Of a DNA stretch of 64,000 bases, positions 27,525-36,761 are shown piece after piece. Made by a program: the position numbers and the translations under genes. The notes beneath the pieces were generated by a model. The model was given only the letters and a program-made list of their open reading frames with translations, had not been told where the DNA came from and did not search any database. Numbering within the stretch: position 1 is the stretch's first letter; each line of letters begins with the position of its first letter. Source of the DNA: Rhodospirillum centenum SW (GTDB lineage: Bacteria > Pseudomonadota > Alphaproteobacteria > Azospirillales > Azospirillaceae); the NCBI RefSeq assembly GCF_000016185.1, contig NC_011420.2, forward strand, positions 826,501-890,500. The letters run 5' to 3'.

Positions 27525-27857
27525 TCAGTCCGCGATCGCGCGGGGCAGGGCCCTCGGCTGGTACTCGCGCTGGCGCACCACCTCGTAGGTGCCGGGGGGC
27601 ACCGGGATGGCGTCATGCTCCTCGTGCGACAGGGCGACGGGATCGCCACCATGGACCTGGATGAAGCCCCGTCCCGATCCGTCCTCGCGGAAGTAATGGA
27701 CCCGGCTGCCGGGCATCGCATGGGCGTGGCCGGTGACCTCGCCATAGGCCAGGACGACGCGGCCGTTGTCGAGGCCGGCCGGCTTCACGGATGTGGGCAG
27801 CGAATTGACCGCAACCAGGAGAACGTCGCCCTGGCGGTACTGGGCGGGCATGAACAT
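27525..27857 (-). CDS. Small conserved protein paired with the DUF6745-like gene
   Basis: 110 residues from the ATG at 27857, behind GGGAGG at a six-base distance (earlier in-frame starts would add an unrelated Pro/Arg-rich stretch). The sequence (YRQGDVLLVAVNSLP, ARGEVTGHAHAMPGSRVHYFRED-type strands, SHEEHDAIPVPPGTYEVVRQREYQPRALPR) is rich in His and short strands and looks like a small beta-barrel or cupin-like fold. Similar small proteins beginning with an RQGDVLL-type strand are widely found next to DUF6745 genes, so the two may act together. I do not know the function. No signal peptide. Confidence 0.55.
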   Translation of the reverse strand: MFMPAQYRQGDVLLVAVNSLPTSVKPAGLDNGRVVLAYGEVTGHAHAMPGSRVHYFREDGSGRGFIQVHGGDPVALSHEEHDAIPVPPGTYEVVRQREYQPRALPRAIAD

Positions 27858-28134
27858 GACGGGCCTCCCTGTCCATGAGGGGTGGTGGTCGCATGTCCTG
27901 CCGTGACGGTGCGGTCTTCCGTCCGGACCTGCACGGCCTGACGATCCTGCAACAGCGTGCGTCAGAGAGGATCGCGCCGGGGGGCTGCATCGTACAGGAC
28001 CCGGGTGGGGGAGGGCTCCCGGAGTACTCACTCCGCGCCGGTTCCGCCGTCCCGGCCGACGCGGGACTTGCCAGGAAGGTCTGTCCGGTCCAATCTGCGC
28101 CCCCTGGTGACGGAATTACCGGAACGGCCGCGAC

Positions 28135-28632
28135 ATGAGGCTTCGGAACGGACTGGTACGGCTGCTGACAGGCGGGGGGCTTCTGGTCCTGGCCGCGCTG
28201 CTGCTGCTCGCGCCGATCCCCGCCCTTGCCCATATCGGCCATGCCCATACGGGAGCCGACGGTCATCTCCGGGTACAGGATCACCACCTCCATGGGGCTA
28301 CCGCGTCCATGTCTGCGATGGATGCGGGGACGGTGGCCGGGCCGGCCGGTCACGACCAGCCGGCCGCAACCGCCGCGGTGCCGTGCGGGGAGGGGGCGGA
28401 CCACGCCGCCGGGACTGAACCGGCGCCCGCGCCGTCCTGTCCGGACGGGCACGATCCGTCTGCACCCTGCTGCCTTGCGCACTGTATCGCCTCGCACATG
28501 ACGGGCATGCCGGTGCTGGCCGTCCTTGCCGGCCCGAGCGTCCGGGCGACGCCGCTGCGTCCCGCGGCCGATCTCGGCCGTGACGGCATCGGCCATACCC
28601 CGCCCTGCCCGCCGCCGCTCCGCACAGCCTGA
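28135..28632 (+). CDS. Secreted His-rich protein at the head of the metal-efflux operon
   Basis: 165 residues. The N-terminus (LLTGGGLLVLAALLLLAPIPALAH) is a signal peptide or membrane anchor. The body is short and has many His, Cys and Met residues (HIGHAHTGADGHLRVQDHHLHG, HDQP, CPDGHDPSAPCCLAHCIASHMTGMP). That is the composition of periplasmic metal-sensing or metal-buffering proteins found ahead of CusA/CzcA-type pumps. It shares the role with other small His-rich proteins (CopL/DUF2946-like), but no motif is strong enough to name. It lies 108 bases upstream of the adaptor gene on the same strand. Confidence 0.6.
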   Translation: MRLRNGLVRLLTGGGLLVLAALLLLAPIPALAHIGHAHTGADGHLRVQDHHLHGATASMSAMDAGTVAGPAGHDQPAATAAVPCGEGADHAAGTEPAPAPSCPDGHDPSAPCCLAHCIASHMTGMPVLAVLAGPSVRATPLRPAADLGRDGIGHTPPCPPPLRTA

Positions 28633-28740
28633 GCTGACGGCTGCCCCGGGACGCAACCTGGGGTTCTGCTGTCCGCCTCCGCGTCGGGACCCCTTTGCGC
28701 GTCCCGGCTGTCCCCGTGCTGCGGACGGAACGGTTTCCCC

Positions 28741-30390
28741 ATGCTGCGATCCTTCCGGCGCGTCTTCCGCGCCCTCTTCCTGCTGTCCCTTCTCGCCCTG
28801 CCCACCGTCGTTGCGGCCCATGAGGGCCATGACGACGCCCCCCCGCCGACCGCCGGCCCTGCGCCGGTGCCGACCCTGGAGGCAACGGGCAGCGACGTCG
28901 AACTCGTCGCCGTGCTCAAGGCCGGCCACCTGATCCTCTATCTCGACCGCTACGCGACCAACGAGCCGGTCGTCGGTGCCGACGTGAGCGTCAGCATCGA
29001 CGGCGGCGCCGAGGTCCGGCCCGAGGCGCTGCCCGACGGTTCCTACCTGCTGGAGGCCGAGGATCTGCGCGGCCCGGTCCACGAACTGGTGGTGACGGTT
29101 GCCACGGGCGATGTCTCCGACCTGCTGATCGGCTCCCTGGCCGTGCCGGCGGAAGCGGCCGATGCCGACGACGACCATGCCCCGGTCCTGCCGGGCTGGC
29201 CCCTGCTGCTGGCGGCCTTCGCCGCCGGGGCGGTCGCCGCCGCCCTGCTGGCGGCGCTGGCCGGCCGCCGCCGGTCCGCCGCCCTGACCGCTGTCCTGCT
29301 GCTGGGGGCCGTGCTGCTGGCATCCCTCCCGGCCGCCGCGCACGAGGGCCATGACCATGGCGACGAGGGGCCCGTCCAGGCGCTGCCCGACCAGCCGCGG
29401 CGGCAGCCCGACGGCAGCCTGTTCGTGCCCAAGCGCACGCAGCGCCTGCTGGGGGTCCGCACGGTGCCGGCGGAGATCGTCCAGGCCCGCCGCAGCCATT
29501 CCCTGGTCGGCCGGGTCATCGCCGATCCCAACGCCTCCGGCCGGGTCCAGGCCAGCGAGGTCGGCCGGGTGGAGGCGCCGGAGGGCGGCCTGCCCTATGT
29601 CGGCCAGCGCGTCGAGGCCGGGCAGGTCCTGGCCTACATCGTTCCGGCCATCGCGGCGAGGGAGCGCGGCACGCTGAGCGAGCAGATGGCCGCCATCGAC
29701 AAGGAGATCGTCGTCGCCCGCCAGCAGCTCGACCGTCTCAGCCGCCTGAAGGGCACCGTCGCCCAGAAGGAGATCGACGACGCCAAGGCGGTGCTGGCCG
29801 GCCTCCAGCGCCAGAAGAAGGCGCTGTCGCCGGTGCTGGAGGTGCGCGAACCCTTGCGCGCACCCGTCTCCGGCATCATCGCCGCGGCGGACGCCGTGCC
29901 GGGTCAGGTCATCGACGACCGCGACCAGACGGTCCTGTTCGAGATCGTCGATCCCGCGCGCCTCCTGGTCGAAGCCATCGCCTTCGATCCCGTGTCGGCG
30001 CAGGACATCGTCGCCGCCACCGCCACGGGCGACGATGGTGCGGTGCTGAAGCTCGGGCTGCTCGGCACCGGCCCCGCCCGCCGCGGTCAGGCCGTGCCGC
30101 TGCTGTTCCGGGTGGAGGCGGGCGGGGAGGGCGAACATCCCGGCACCCCTGTGAGCGTCCAGGTCGCCAGCTCGACCCCGGTGGAGGGCATCGTGCTGCC
30201 GCGCGAGGCGGTGGTGCGCGGTCCGGCCGGTCTGCCCGTCGTCTGGGAGCATGTCTCGCCGCAGCGGTTCGAGCCGCGCACCGTCCGCTACCGTCCGCTG
30301 GACGGCGCCAGCGTGCTGATCGAGGCGGGGCTGGACCCCGGTGGCCGCATCGTCACGCAGGGCGCCACCCTGCTGACCCAGGTGCGGTGA
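28741..30390 (+). CDS. RND efflux periplasmic adaptor with an extra N-terminal domain (fusion)
   Basis: 549 residues. Residues 1-26 are a signal peptide, followed by HEGHDD (27-32) and an Ig-like domain (~50-140, ELVAVLKAGHLILYLDRYATNEPVVGADVSVSI). Two membrane helices follow (~151-175 and ~179-200). The second ends in a signal-peptide-like AAA and a second HEGHDHGDEG (201-210). From there the protein is a standard membrane-fusion protein: lipoyl halves with helical hairpin (~285-380: GLPYVGQRVEAGQVLAYI, LSEQMAAIDKEIVVARQQLDRL, PLRAPVSGIIAAADAVPGQVI), beta-barrel and membrane-proximal parts. It looks like two secreted proteins joined end to end. It binds the CusA-like pump encoded 10 bases downstream. 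Confidence 0.82.
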   Translation: MLRSFRRVFRALFLLSLLALPTVVAAHEGHDDAPPPTAGPAPVPTLEATGSDVELVAVLKAGHLILYLDRYATNEPVVGADVSVSIDGGAEVRPEALPDGSYLLEAEDLRGPVHELVVTVATGDVSDLLIGSLAVPAEAADADDDHAPVLPGWPLLLAAFAAGAVAAALLAALAGRRRSAALTAVLLLGAVLLASLPAAAHEGHDHGDEGPVQALPDQPRRQPDGSLFVPKRTQRLLGVRTVPAEIVQARRSHSLVGRVIADPNASGRVQASEVGRVEAPEGGLPYVGQRVEAGQVLAYIVPAIAARERGTLSEQMAAIDKEIVVARQQLDRLSRLKGTVAQKEIDDAKAVLAGLQRQKKALSPVLEVREPLRAPVSGIIAAADAVPGQVIDDRDQTVLFEIVDPARLLVEAIAFDPVSAQDIVAATATGDDGAVLKLGLLGTGPARRGQAVPLLFRVEAGGEGEHPGTPVSVQVASSTPVEGIVLPREAVVRGPAGLPVVWEHVSPQRFEPRTVRYRPLDGASVLIEAGLDPGGRIVTQGATLLTQVR

Positions 30391-30400
30391 GGGCCGGGCC

Positions 30401-33400
30401 ATGTTCACGACCATCGTCGCCACCAGCCTGCGCAACCGTGTCTTCGTGCTGGCCGCCGCCGCCCTGCTGATCCTGTTCGGGGCGTTCACCCTGCGCACGC
30501 TCCCGGTGGACGTGCTGCCCGACGTCAATCCCCAGACCGTCACGCTGATGACGGAAGCCCCGGGCCTTGCCCCGGAGGAGGTGGAGCAGCTTGTCACCTT
30601 CCCGTTGGAGACCACGCTGAACGGCATGCCGGGGGTGACCCGGGTGCGGTCCGTCTCCAGCGTCGGCCTGTCCGTGGTCTATGTCGATTTCGACTGGGGC
30701 TCGGACGTCTTCCGCAACCGCCAGCAGGTGGCGGAGCGGCTGACCCTGGTCTCTTCCCAGCTTCCGGAGGGGGTGGTGCCGCAGATGGGGCCGATCAGCT
30801 CCATGATGGGCGAGATCATCCAGGTGGCGATGGTCTCCCCGGACGGCAGCGCCAGCCCGATGCAGGTGCGTGAGACGGCGGACTGGATCGTGCGGCCGCG
30901 CCTGCTGGCGATCCCCGGCGTCAGCCAGGTCATCCCCATCGGCGGGGAGGTGCGCGAGTACCGCGTCGCCCCCGATCCGGAGCGCATGGCGCTGCTGGGT
31001 ATCGGCGCCGACCGGATCGTGGCGGCGCTGCGCCGCTTCGGCAGCAACGGCGGCGGCGGCTTCGTGGATCAGCGGCAGTCCGAGTACCTGATCCGTGGCA
31101 TCGGCCGCAGCACCGATCTGGCGGATCTGCGTGCCCTGACCGTGGATGTCCGCGACGGGCTGCCGGTGCCGCTGTCCCAGGTCGCCGCGGTGGACTTCGC
31201 CCCGCGGCTCAAGCGCGGCGATGCCGGCATGAACGGCGCCCCGGCGGTGATCGTCTCGGTCATGAAGCAGCCGGGCGCCGACACGGTGTCGCTGTCGCGG
31301 GAGATCGAGGCGGCGCTGGCCGACCTGGCCCCGACCCTGCCGCCCGGCATCACGGCGGACACGATCCTGTTCCGCCAGGCCGACTTCATCGAGACCTCCA
31401 TCGCCAATGTCGAGCGCGTGCTGGTCGAGGCGGCGGCGGTGGTCACCGTGGTGCTGTTCCTCTTCCTGCTGAACGTGCGGACCACGGTCATCAGCCTGTC
31501 CGCCATTCCCGTTTCCATCCTCATCACGGTGCTGGTGTTCGATGCCCTGGGCCTGACCATCAACACGATGACGCTGGGCGGCCTCGCCATCGCCATCGGC
31601 GAACTGGTGGACGATGCCGTGGTGGACGTGGAGAACATCTTCCGCCGGCTGCGGGAGAACCGCGCCGCCGGCAGTCCCCGGCCGCCGCTCCAGGTGGTGC
31701 TGGAGGCCAGTGCCGAGGTCCGCTCCGGCATCGTCTATGCCACCCTCATCATCATCCTGGTCTTCGTGCCCCTGTTCGCGCTGACGGGGATCGAGGGGCG
31801 CTTCTTCGCGCCACTGGGCATCGCCTACATCGTCTCCATCCTGGCCAGCCTGGTCACGGCCGTCACGCTGACCCCGGTGCTGTCCTACTACCTGCTGCCC
31901 CGGATGAAGCGGCTGGAGGCGCACGAGGGCTGGCTGGTGCGTCGGCTGAAGCGGGCCAATGCGGGGCTGCTGGGCTGGTCCTTCGGCCATCCGCGGCTGC
32001 TGGCCGGGGCGGCCCTGGTCGCCGTCGCCGCTGCCGCCGCCTCTGTGCCGCTGCTGCCCCGCACCTTCCTGCCGCCCCTCAACGAGGGGACGGTGACCAT
32101 CGCCCTGACCCTGAACCCCGGCATCTCGCTTGCCGAGTCCAGCCGGCTGGGGGCGCTGGCCGAGAAACTGGTCCTGCAGGTGCCGGAGGTGCGCTCCGTC
32201 GGCCGGCGCACCGGGCGGGCCGAACTGGACGAGCACGCGCTGGGCGTGAACGTCACGGAACTGGACGCCGACCTGGACGATTCCGTGCGTCCGCGGGCGG
32301 AGATCCTGGCCGATATCCGGGCCCAGCTCGCCGCACTCCCGGTTTCGGTCAATGTCGGCCAGCCGATCTCGCACCGGCTGGAGCACATGCTCTCCGGCGT
32401 GCGGGCGCAGATCGCGCTCAAGGTCTATGGCGAGGACCTGGACACGCTGCGCAGCACCGCGGCCGATCTGGAGGCACGCCTCGCCGGCATCCCCGGTCTC
32501 GTCGATCTCCAGGTTGAACGGCAGGTCCGCATCCCGCAGGTGCGGGTGGAGGTGGACCATGAGCGCGCCGCCTTCTACGGCCTGACGCCCGGCGCCATCA
32601 CCGACGCGGTGGAACTGCTGTCGGGTGGCAGCGTGCTGTCGGAGATCGTGGACGGCAGCCGCCGCTTCGCCCTGGTGCTGCGCCTGCCGGAGGAGCAGCG
32701 CACGGCCGAGGGGCTGCGCCGGCTGCTGCTGGATTCGCCCTCGGGTCCGGTGCCGCTGTCCGCCGTGGCGCGGGTGGAGGAGACGGACGGTCCCAACGAG
32801 ATCCAGCGGGAGAACGGCAAGCGCCGCATCGCCGTGCTGGCGAACACGGACGGCGAGACGGACACCGCCGCCATCGTCGCCGCCATCCGGTCGGCGGTGG
32901 CGCAGGCGCCGCTGCCGCCCGGCACCTTCACCAGCCTGGAGGGCACCTTCCGCTCGCAGGAGGAGGCGACGCGGACCATCGCGGTCCTCTCCGTCGTCTC
33001 GCTCTCCCTGATCTTCCTCGTGCTCTACAGCCGCTACCGCTCGGCGGCCCTGGCCCTGATCATCATGGGCAACGTGCCGCTGGCGCTGGTGGGCAGCGTC
33101 GCCGCGCTCTGGCTGGCCGGGCAGCCGCTCTCGGTGGCCAGCATGGTCGGCTTCATCACCCTGACCGGCATCACCACCCGCAACGGCATCCTGAAGATCA
33201 GCCACTACATCAACCTGGTCCTGCACGAAGGCGAGGATTTCGGCCGCCGCATGATCCTGCGGGGCAGCCAGGAACGGCTGGTGCCGGTGCTGATGACGGC
33301 GCTGTCCGCCGGGCTGGCGCTGCTGCCGCTGCTGGTCGGGGCCGATGCACCGGGCAAGGAGATCCTGCACCCCGTCGCGGTCGCCATCTTCGGCGGCCTG

Positions 33401-33520
33401 ATCAGCGCCACCCTGCTGGACGCGGCCCTGACCCCCGTCCTCTTCCACCGCTTCGGGCGCAAGGCCCTGGACCGCCTGCTGGCGGACCGGGATGCCACGC
33501 GCACGGCCGAAGCCTACTGA
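30401..33520 (+). CDS. CusA/CzcA-type RND heavy-metal efflux pump
   Basis: 1,039 residues, the usual size for an HME-family RND permease. The first helix (VFVLAAAALLILFGAFTLRTLPVDVLPDVNPQTVTLMTEAPGLAPEEVEQLV) and the two large periplasmic loops are standard. Helix 4 carries the acidic set LAIAIGELVDDAVVDVENIFRRLREN, the proton-relay region. About twelve membrane helices are visible. The CusA triple-Met metal site cannot be confirmed from the sequence, so copper/silver, zinc/cobalt/nickel or other metals remain open. The pump lies directly behind its adaptor (10 bases). No outer-membrane factor gene follows, so it presumably uses a TolC homologue encoded elsewhere. Confidence 0.92.
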   Translation: MFTTIVATSLRNRVFVLAAAALLILFGAFTLRTLPVDVLPDVNPQTVTLMTEAPGLAPEEVEQLVTFPLETTLNGMPGVTRVRSVSSVGLSVVYVDFDWGSDVFRNRQQVAERLTLVSSQLPEGVVPQMGPISSMMGEIIQVAMVSPDGSASPMQVRETADWIVRPRLLAIPGVSQVIPIGGEVREYRVAPDPERMALLGIGADRIVAALRRFGSNGGGGFVDQRQSEYLIRGIGRSTDLADLRALTVDVRDGLPVPLSQVAAVDFAPRLKRGDAGMNGAPAVIVSVMKQPGADTVSLSREIEAALADLAPTLPPGITADTILFRQADFIETSIANVERVLVEAAAVVTVVLFLFLLNVRTTVISLSAIPVSILITVLVFDALGLTINTMTLGGLAIAIGELVDDAVVDVENIFRRLRENRAAGSPRPPLQVVLEASAEVRSGIVYATLIIILVFVPLFALTGIEGRFFAPLGIAYIVSILASLVTAVTLTPVLSYYLLPRMKRLEAHEGWLVRRLKRANAGLLGWSFGHPRLLAGAALVAVAAAAASVPLLPRTFLPPLNEGTVTIALTLNPGISLAESSRLGALAEKLVLQVPEVRSVGRRTGRAELDEHALGVNVTELDADLDDSVRPRAEILADIRAQLAALPVSVNVGQPISHRLEHMLSGVRAQIALKVYGEDLDTLRSTAADLEARLAGIPGLVDLQVERQVRIPQVRVEVDHERAAFYGLTPGAITDAVELLSGGSVLSEIVDGSRRFALVLRLPEEQRTAEGLRRLLLDSPSGPVPLSAVARVEETDGPNEIQRENGKRRIAVLANTDGETDTAAIVAAIRSAVAQAPLPPGTFTSLEGTFRSQEEATRTIAVLSVVSLSLIFLVLYSRYRSAALALIIMGNVPLALVGSVAALWLAGQPLSVASMVGFITLTGITTRNGILKISHYINLVLHEGEDFGRRMILRGSQERLVPVLMTALSAGLALLPLLVGADAPGKEILHPVAVAIFGGLISATLLDAALTPVLFHRFGRKALDRLLADRDATRTAEAY

Positions 33521-33567
33521 CCCTTTCCGTTCTGTCCGTTCCCCCGCTTTCCCTGATCGAAGGAGAC

Positions 33568-34062
33568 ATGACCATGTCCATCCGTTCCCGGCGTTCTTCC
33601 CGGCCGCTGGCCGCTGCCGTCCTGCTGCTCGCGCTCTCGGCCCTGCCGCCCGAGGCCCTGGCGCACGGCTCGCCCGTCGGTCCGCAGGGCGGCCGGCAGG
33701 TGCATGCCGGCCCGATGCATGCCGAACTGCTGCTCCAGGGCCGCGAGGTGACGCTCAACATGTACACGATGCAGGACGAGCCGATCCCGACCGACGGCGG
33801 GGAGGTCGCGGTGACCCTGCTGGCCGGCGGCCGGACCGAGAAGGTCGTTCTGACGCCGGCCGGCGGCAACAGCTTCCGCGGCACCCTGGGCACCGAGCCG
33901 ACCGCCGATGCGAAGCTGGTGGCCTCCATCCGGCTGGCCGGCAAGGGGGCCGTCCAGGCCCGCTACGACCTGTCCCATGAGCCCGAGGGGCAGGAGGAGC
34001 ACGCCAAGGATACCGGCGGGGACCATGACGATCACCATGGGGAGCATGACGGGCACCGTTGA
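33568..34062 (+). CDS. Small periplasmic protein with His-rich tail, last gene of the metal-efflux operon
   Basis: 164 residues (two ATGs, at 33568 and 33574, both fit GGAG; the second has the more usual spacing). Signal peptide PLAAAVLLLALSALPPEALA with cleavage near 33. The body is small and rich in short strands (GPQGGRQVHAGPMHAELLLQGREVTLNMYTMQDEPIPTDGGEVAVTLLAGG). It ends in HEPEGQEEHAKDTGGDHDDHHGEHDGHR, a clear metal-binding run. It is probably a periplasmic metal carrier or sensor for the pump. It is followed after ~170 bases by a terminator (34232-34258). Confidence 0.65.
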   Translation: MTMSIRSRRSSRPLAAAVLLLALSALPPEALAHGSPVGPQGGRQVHAGPMHAELLLQGREVTLNMYTMQDEPIPTDGGEVAVTLLAGGRTEKVVLTPAGGNSFRGTLGTEPTADAKLVASIRLAGKGAVQARYDLSHEPEGQEEHAKDTGGDHDDHHGEHDGHR

Positions 34063-34231
34063 GGCCGCCTGCACACAGCCTGCCCGGGACGCTGCGGCCG
34101 GCACCGGAAACGGGCCGGCCGGCTGTCCGCTGTCCACGACGGGACAGCCGTCGTGCTGTCGCCCGCTCCGGGCCTGTGCCGCTTCCGCCTTGACCATCGC
34201 CAGCCAATGAGGCAATCGGGACCTCTCTTCT

Positions 34232-34258
34232 GCCCGGCCCCGCGGTCGGGCGTCTTTT
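34232..34258 (+). terminator. Terminator of the metal-efflux operon
   Basis: GCCCGGCC / GGTCGGGC, an eight-pair stem with one G-U, loop CCGC, then GTCTTTTC. The rfbB start codon lies only five bases beyond the T run. Confidence 0.7.
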
Positions 34259-34262
34259 CGGG

Positions 34263-35366
34263 ATGAGTCAGATCGTGAAGCTGATCGTCACCGGAGGGGC
34301 CGGGTTCATCGGCTCCTGCGTGATCCGGACCTTGATCCGGACAACCGATGTATCGATTTGCAACGTGGACAAGCTGACCTATGCGGCCAGCCCTGAAGCC
34401 CTGGCCGAGGTGTCAGGCAGTCCGCGTTACCGTTTCGAGCGGTTGGACATCTGCGATGGTCCCGGACTGGCCGCGTTGTTCGAGCGGGAGCAGCCGGATG
34501 CGGTCATGCATCTCGCGGCCGAATCGCATGTGGATCGTTCGATCGACGATCCCGCAGCCTTCATCATGACCAATCTGGTCGGCACCTATACGCTTCTCGC
34601 AGCCTCGACCGCCTACTGGCGCGGGCTGCCTGAAGCGCGCCGCGCATCCTTCCGTTACCATCATGTCTCCACCGACGAGGTCTATGGGAGCCTGGGCGAT
34701 GTCGGGGCCTTCACGGAGACCACGCCCTATGCGCCCAACTCTCCCTATTCTGCCAGCAAGGCGGGGTCGGACCATCTGGCAAGGGCGTGGTTCCACACCT
34801 ACGGCCTGCCGGTGCTGGTCTCCAACTGCTCCAACAACTACGGCCCCTTCCAGTTTCCCGAGAAGCTGATCCCCCTGATGATCCTGAACGGGATCGCCGG
34901 TCGTCCGCTGCCGGTCTACGGCAGGGGGATGAACGTGCGGGACTGGCTGCATGTGGAGGATCACGCCCGGGCGCTCTGGCAGGTGCTGACCCGGGGGCAG
35001 CCCGGCGAGTCCTACAACATCGGCGGCAACGCCGAGCGGCGGAACATCGACGTGGTCCATGCCATCTGCGACCTGCTGGACGAGCTGGTGCCCGATCCGC
35101 AGGGGTCCAGACGGCGGCTGATCACCCATGTCTCCGACAGGCCCGGCCATGATCTGCGCTATGCCATAGATGCGTCCAGGATCCGTCGTGACCTGGGGTG
35201 GGTCCCGCAGGAGACCTTTGAAACCGGATTGCGCGCCACGGTGGAATGGTATCTGGCGAACGAAGCGTGGTGGCGGCCCATTCTGGAGCGCCGCTATGCC
35301 GGCCAGCGGCTCGGCCTCGCCGGAGCGGCCGCCCCCGCGGACAAGGTGCAGGAGAAAATGCCGTGA
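34263..35366 (+). CDS. rfbB: dTDP-glucose 4,6-dehydratase RfbB
   Basis: 367 residues. It has the NAD-binding GGAGFIG (11-17), the active-site YSASK (Tyr162, Lys166), [10 protein letters not shown] (~139) and [18 protein letters not shown]. It converts dTDP-glucose to dTDP-4-keto-6-deoxyglucose in the cytoplasm. The first ATG (34263) has no ribosome site. The GTG at 34275 would give [14 protein letters not shown], the usual N-terminus, with GGGATGAG ahead, and may be the real start. The gene couples to rfbA through a GTGA overlap. rfbC and rfbD are not present, so the keto-sugar is not turned into rhamnose here. Confidence 0.94.
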   Translation: MSQIVKLIVTGGAGFIGSCVIRTLIRTTDVSICNVDKLTYAASPEALAEVSGSPRYRFERLDICDGPGLAALFEREQPDAVMHLAAESHVDRSIDDPAAFIMTNLVGTYTLLAASTAYWRGLPEARRASFRYHHVSTDEVYGSLGDVGAFTETTPYAPNSPYSASKAGSDHLARAWFHTYGLPVLVSNCSNNYGPFQFPEKLIPLMILNGIAGRPLPVYGRGMNVRDWLHVEDHARALWQVLTRGQPGESYNIGGNAERRNIDVVHAICDLLDELVPDPQGSRRRLITHVSDRPGHDLRYAIDASRIRRDLGWVPQETFETGLRATVEWYLANEAWWRPILERRYAGQRLGLAGAAAPADKVQEKMP

Positions 35367-36235
35367 AGGGGATCATTCTGGCTGGCGGCTCCGGGACCCG
35401 GCTCTACCCGGTGACCCAGGTGGTGTCCAAGCAGCTCCTGCCCGTTTATGACAAGCCGCTGATCTACTATCCGCTTTCCGTGCTGCTGATGGCCGGGATC
35501 ACGGAGATCCTGGTCATCACGACGCCGCAGGATGCCGGGTTGTTCAGGGCGTTGCTGCAAGACGGCAGCCAATGGGGCATCCGGATCAGCTATGCCGAGC
35601 AGCCAAGGCCGGAAGGGCTGGCTCAGGCGTTCGTCATCGGTCGGGATTTCGTCGGCCAGGACAGCGTCTGCCTTGTCCTTGGCGACAACATCTTCTTCGG
35701 CCAGGGGTTGGCGCCGATGCTGGAAAGGGCGGCGGCAACGACCGACGGTGCCGTTGTCTTCGCCTATCATGTCAGTGATCCCGAACGCTATGGCGTGGTC
35801 GATTTCGACGAGTCGGGCCGGGTTCTGGCGATCGAGGAGAAGCCGGCCGTCCCGAAATCCAACTACGCCGTCACCGGGCTTTATTTCTATGATAACCGGG
35901 TGCTCGATATCGCTGCCGGCATCCGGCCGTCGGCCCGGGGGGAGTTGGAGATCACCGACGTCAACCGTTGCTATCTTGAAATGGGGGCGTTGAAGGTCGA
36001 GCGGATGGGGACGGGGTTCGCCTGGCTGGACACGGGCACCCATGAGAGCCTTCTGGATGCGTCCCAGTTCGTGCAGACCTTGGAGAAGCGCCAGGGCGTG
36101 AAGGTCGCCTGTATCGAGCAGATCGCCTTCGAGCGCGGCCTGATCACGGCGGATCATCTGATCGAACTGGCCCGGCCGCTCCTCAAGAACGAGTATGGCC
36201 GGTTTCTCATGCGGGTGGCGGAGGGGATGCTGTAG
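35363..36235 (+). CDS. rfbA: Glucose-1-phosphate thymidylyltransferase RfbA
   Basis: 290 residues from the GTG at 35363, which overlaps the rfbB stop (GTGA) and has GGAG eight bases upstream. The sequence has the nucleotidyltransferase loop [13 protein letters not shown] (6-18), [24 protein letters not shown] and [10 protein letters not shown]. Longer frames upstream are out of place. The enzyme makes dTDP-glucose for rfbB. Its last 29 bases overlap the convergent gmhB-like gene. Confidence 0.94.
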   Translation: MKGIILAGGSGTRLYPVTQVVSKQLLPVYDKPLIYYPLSVLLMAGITEILVITTPQDAGLFRALLQDGSQWGIRISYAEQPRPEGLAQAFVIGRDFVGQDSVCLVLGDNIFFGQGLAPMLERAAATTDGAVVFAYHVSDPERYGVVDFDESGRVLAIEEKPAVPKSNYAVTGLYFYDNRVLDIAAGIRPSARGELEITDVNRCYLEMGALKVERMGTGFAWLDTGTHESLLDASQFVQTLEKRQGVKVACIEQIAFERGLITADHLIELARPLLKNEYGRFLMRVAEGML

Positions 36236-36761
36236 GTCCGTCACCGCTCTGCCGGGCGAGCAGCGCGCCGACGAACTCCGACAGATCTCCGCCGGTGAAC
36301 AGGTGGCCGCGGATGCCGGCCGCCTCCGCCGCTTGGAGGTCGCGCAGGTGGTCTCCGATCAGAAAGCTCCGCGTCCTGTCGACAGGCCAGCGGTCACACA
36401 GGTCGAGCAGCATTCCCGGTTCCGGTTTGCGGCAGCGGCATGCCATGCGGTAAGCGCCGACGGTTCCGTCCGGGTGGTGCGGGCAGTACCGGAAGTCGTC
36501 GATCCTCGCCCCCTGGCGCGCCAATTCGGTCTGCATCCAGTGGTGCAGACTCTTAACATCGGTTTCGCTGTAGAAACCCCGCGCCACCCCGGATTGATTG
36601 GTGACGACGAAAACGAAGTACCCATGGTCGTTGAGAAGTTTGACGGCCGTGATCGCCCCTTGGATCCATTCCACGTCTTCTCGTCGGTGAACATAGCCGT
36701 GGTCGATGTTGAGCACGCCATCCCGATCGAGAAAAGCTGCCCCCCGCCATGCGTCTCGCAT
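36207..36761 (-). CDS. gmhB: D-glycero-beta-D-manno-heptose 1,7-bisphosphate 7-phosphatase (GmhB-like)
   Basis: 184 residues from the ATG at 36761 (AAGGGAG ahead); two upstream ATGs, at 36791 and 36809, are possible but less well placed. HAD-IIIA family: DRDG (12-15), [11 protein letters not shown], and the zinc-binding set C-P-H-H-P followed by C-x-C-R-K-P, which is the GmhB hallmark ([23 protein letters not shown]). It removes the 7-phosphate of heptose bisphosphate in the ADP-heptose path, together with GmhA and HldE. gmhA lies 15 kb away in the window; hldE is not here. Convergent to rfbA with a 29-base overlap of the coding tails. Confidence 0.88.
   Translation of the reverse strand: MRDAWRGAAFLDRDGVLNIDHGYVHRREDVEWIQGAITAVKLLNDHGYFVFVVTNQSGVARGFYSETDVKSLHHWMQTELARQGARIDDFRYCPHHPDGTVGAYRMACRCRKPEPGMLLDLCDRWPVDRTRSFLIGDHLRDLQAAEAAGIRGHLFTGGDLSEFVGALLARQSGDGPTASPPPPA

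Noticed and set aside
27858-28134. Possible cobalamin or other riboswitch ahead of the metal-efflux operon
   Set aside because: I looked for the conserved cobalamin box and TPP elements and found none in order; a CCCCCTGG stretch alone is not enough.
30353-33448. 1,031-codon open frame opposite the RND pump
   Set aside because: His/Gln/Asp-rich composition without domains; the RND permease on the plus strand is certain.
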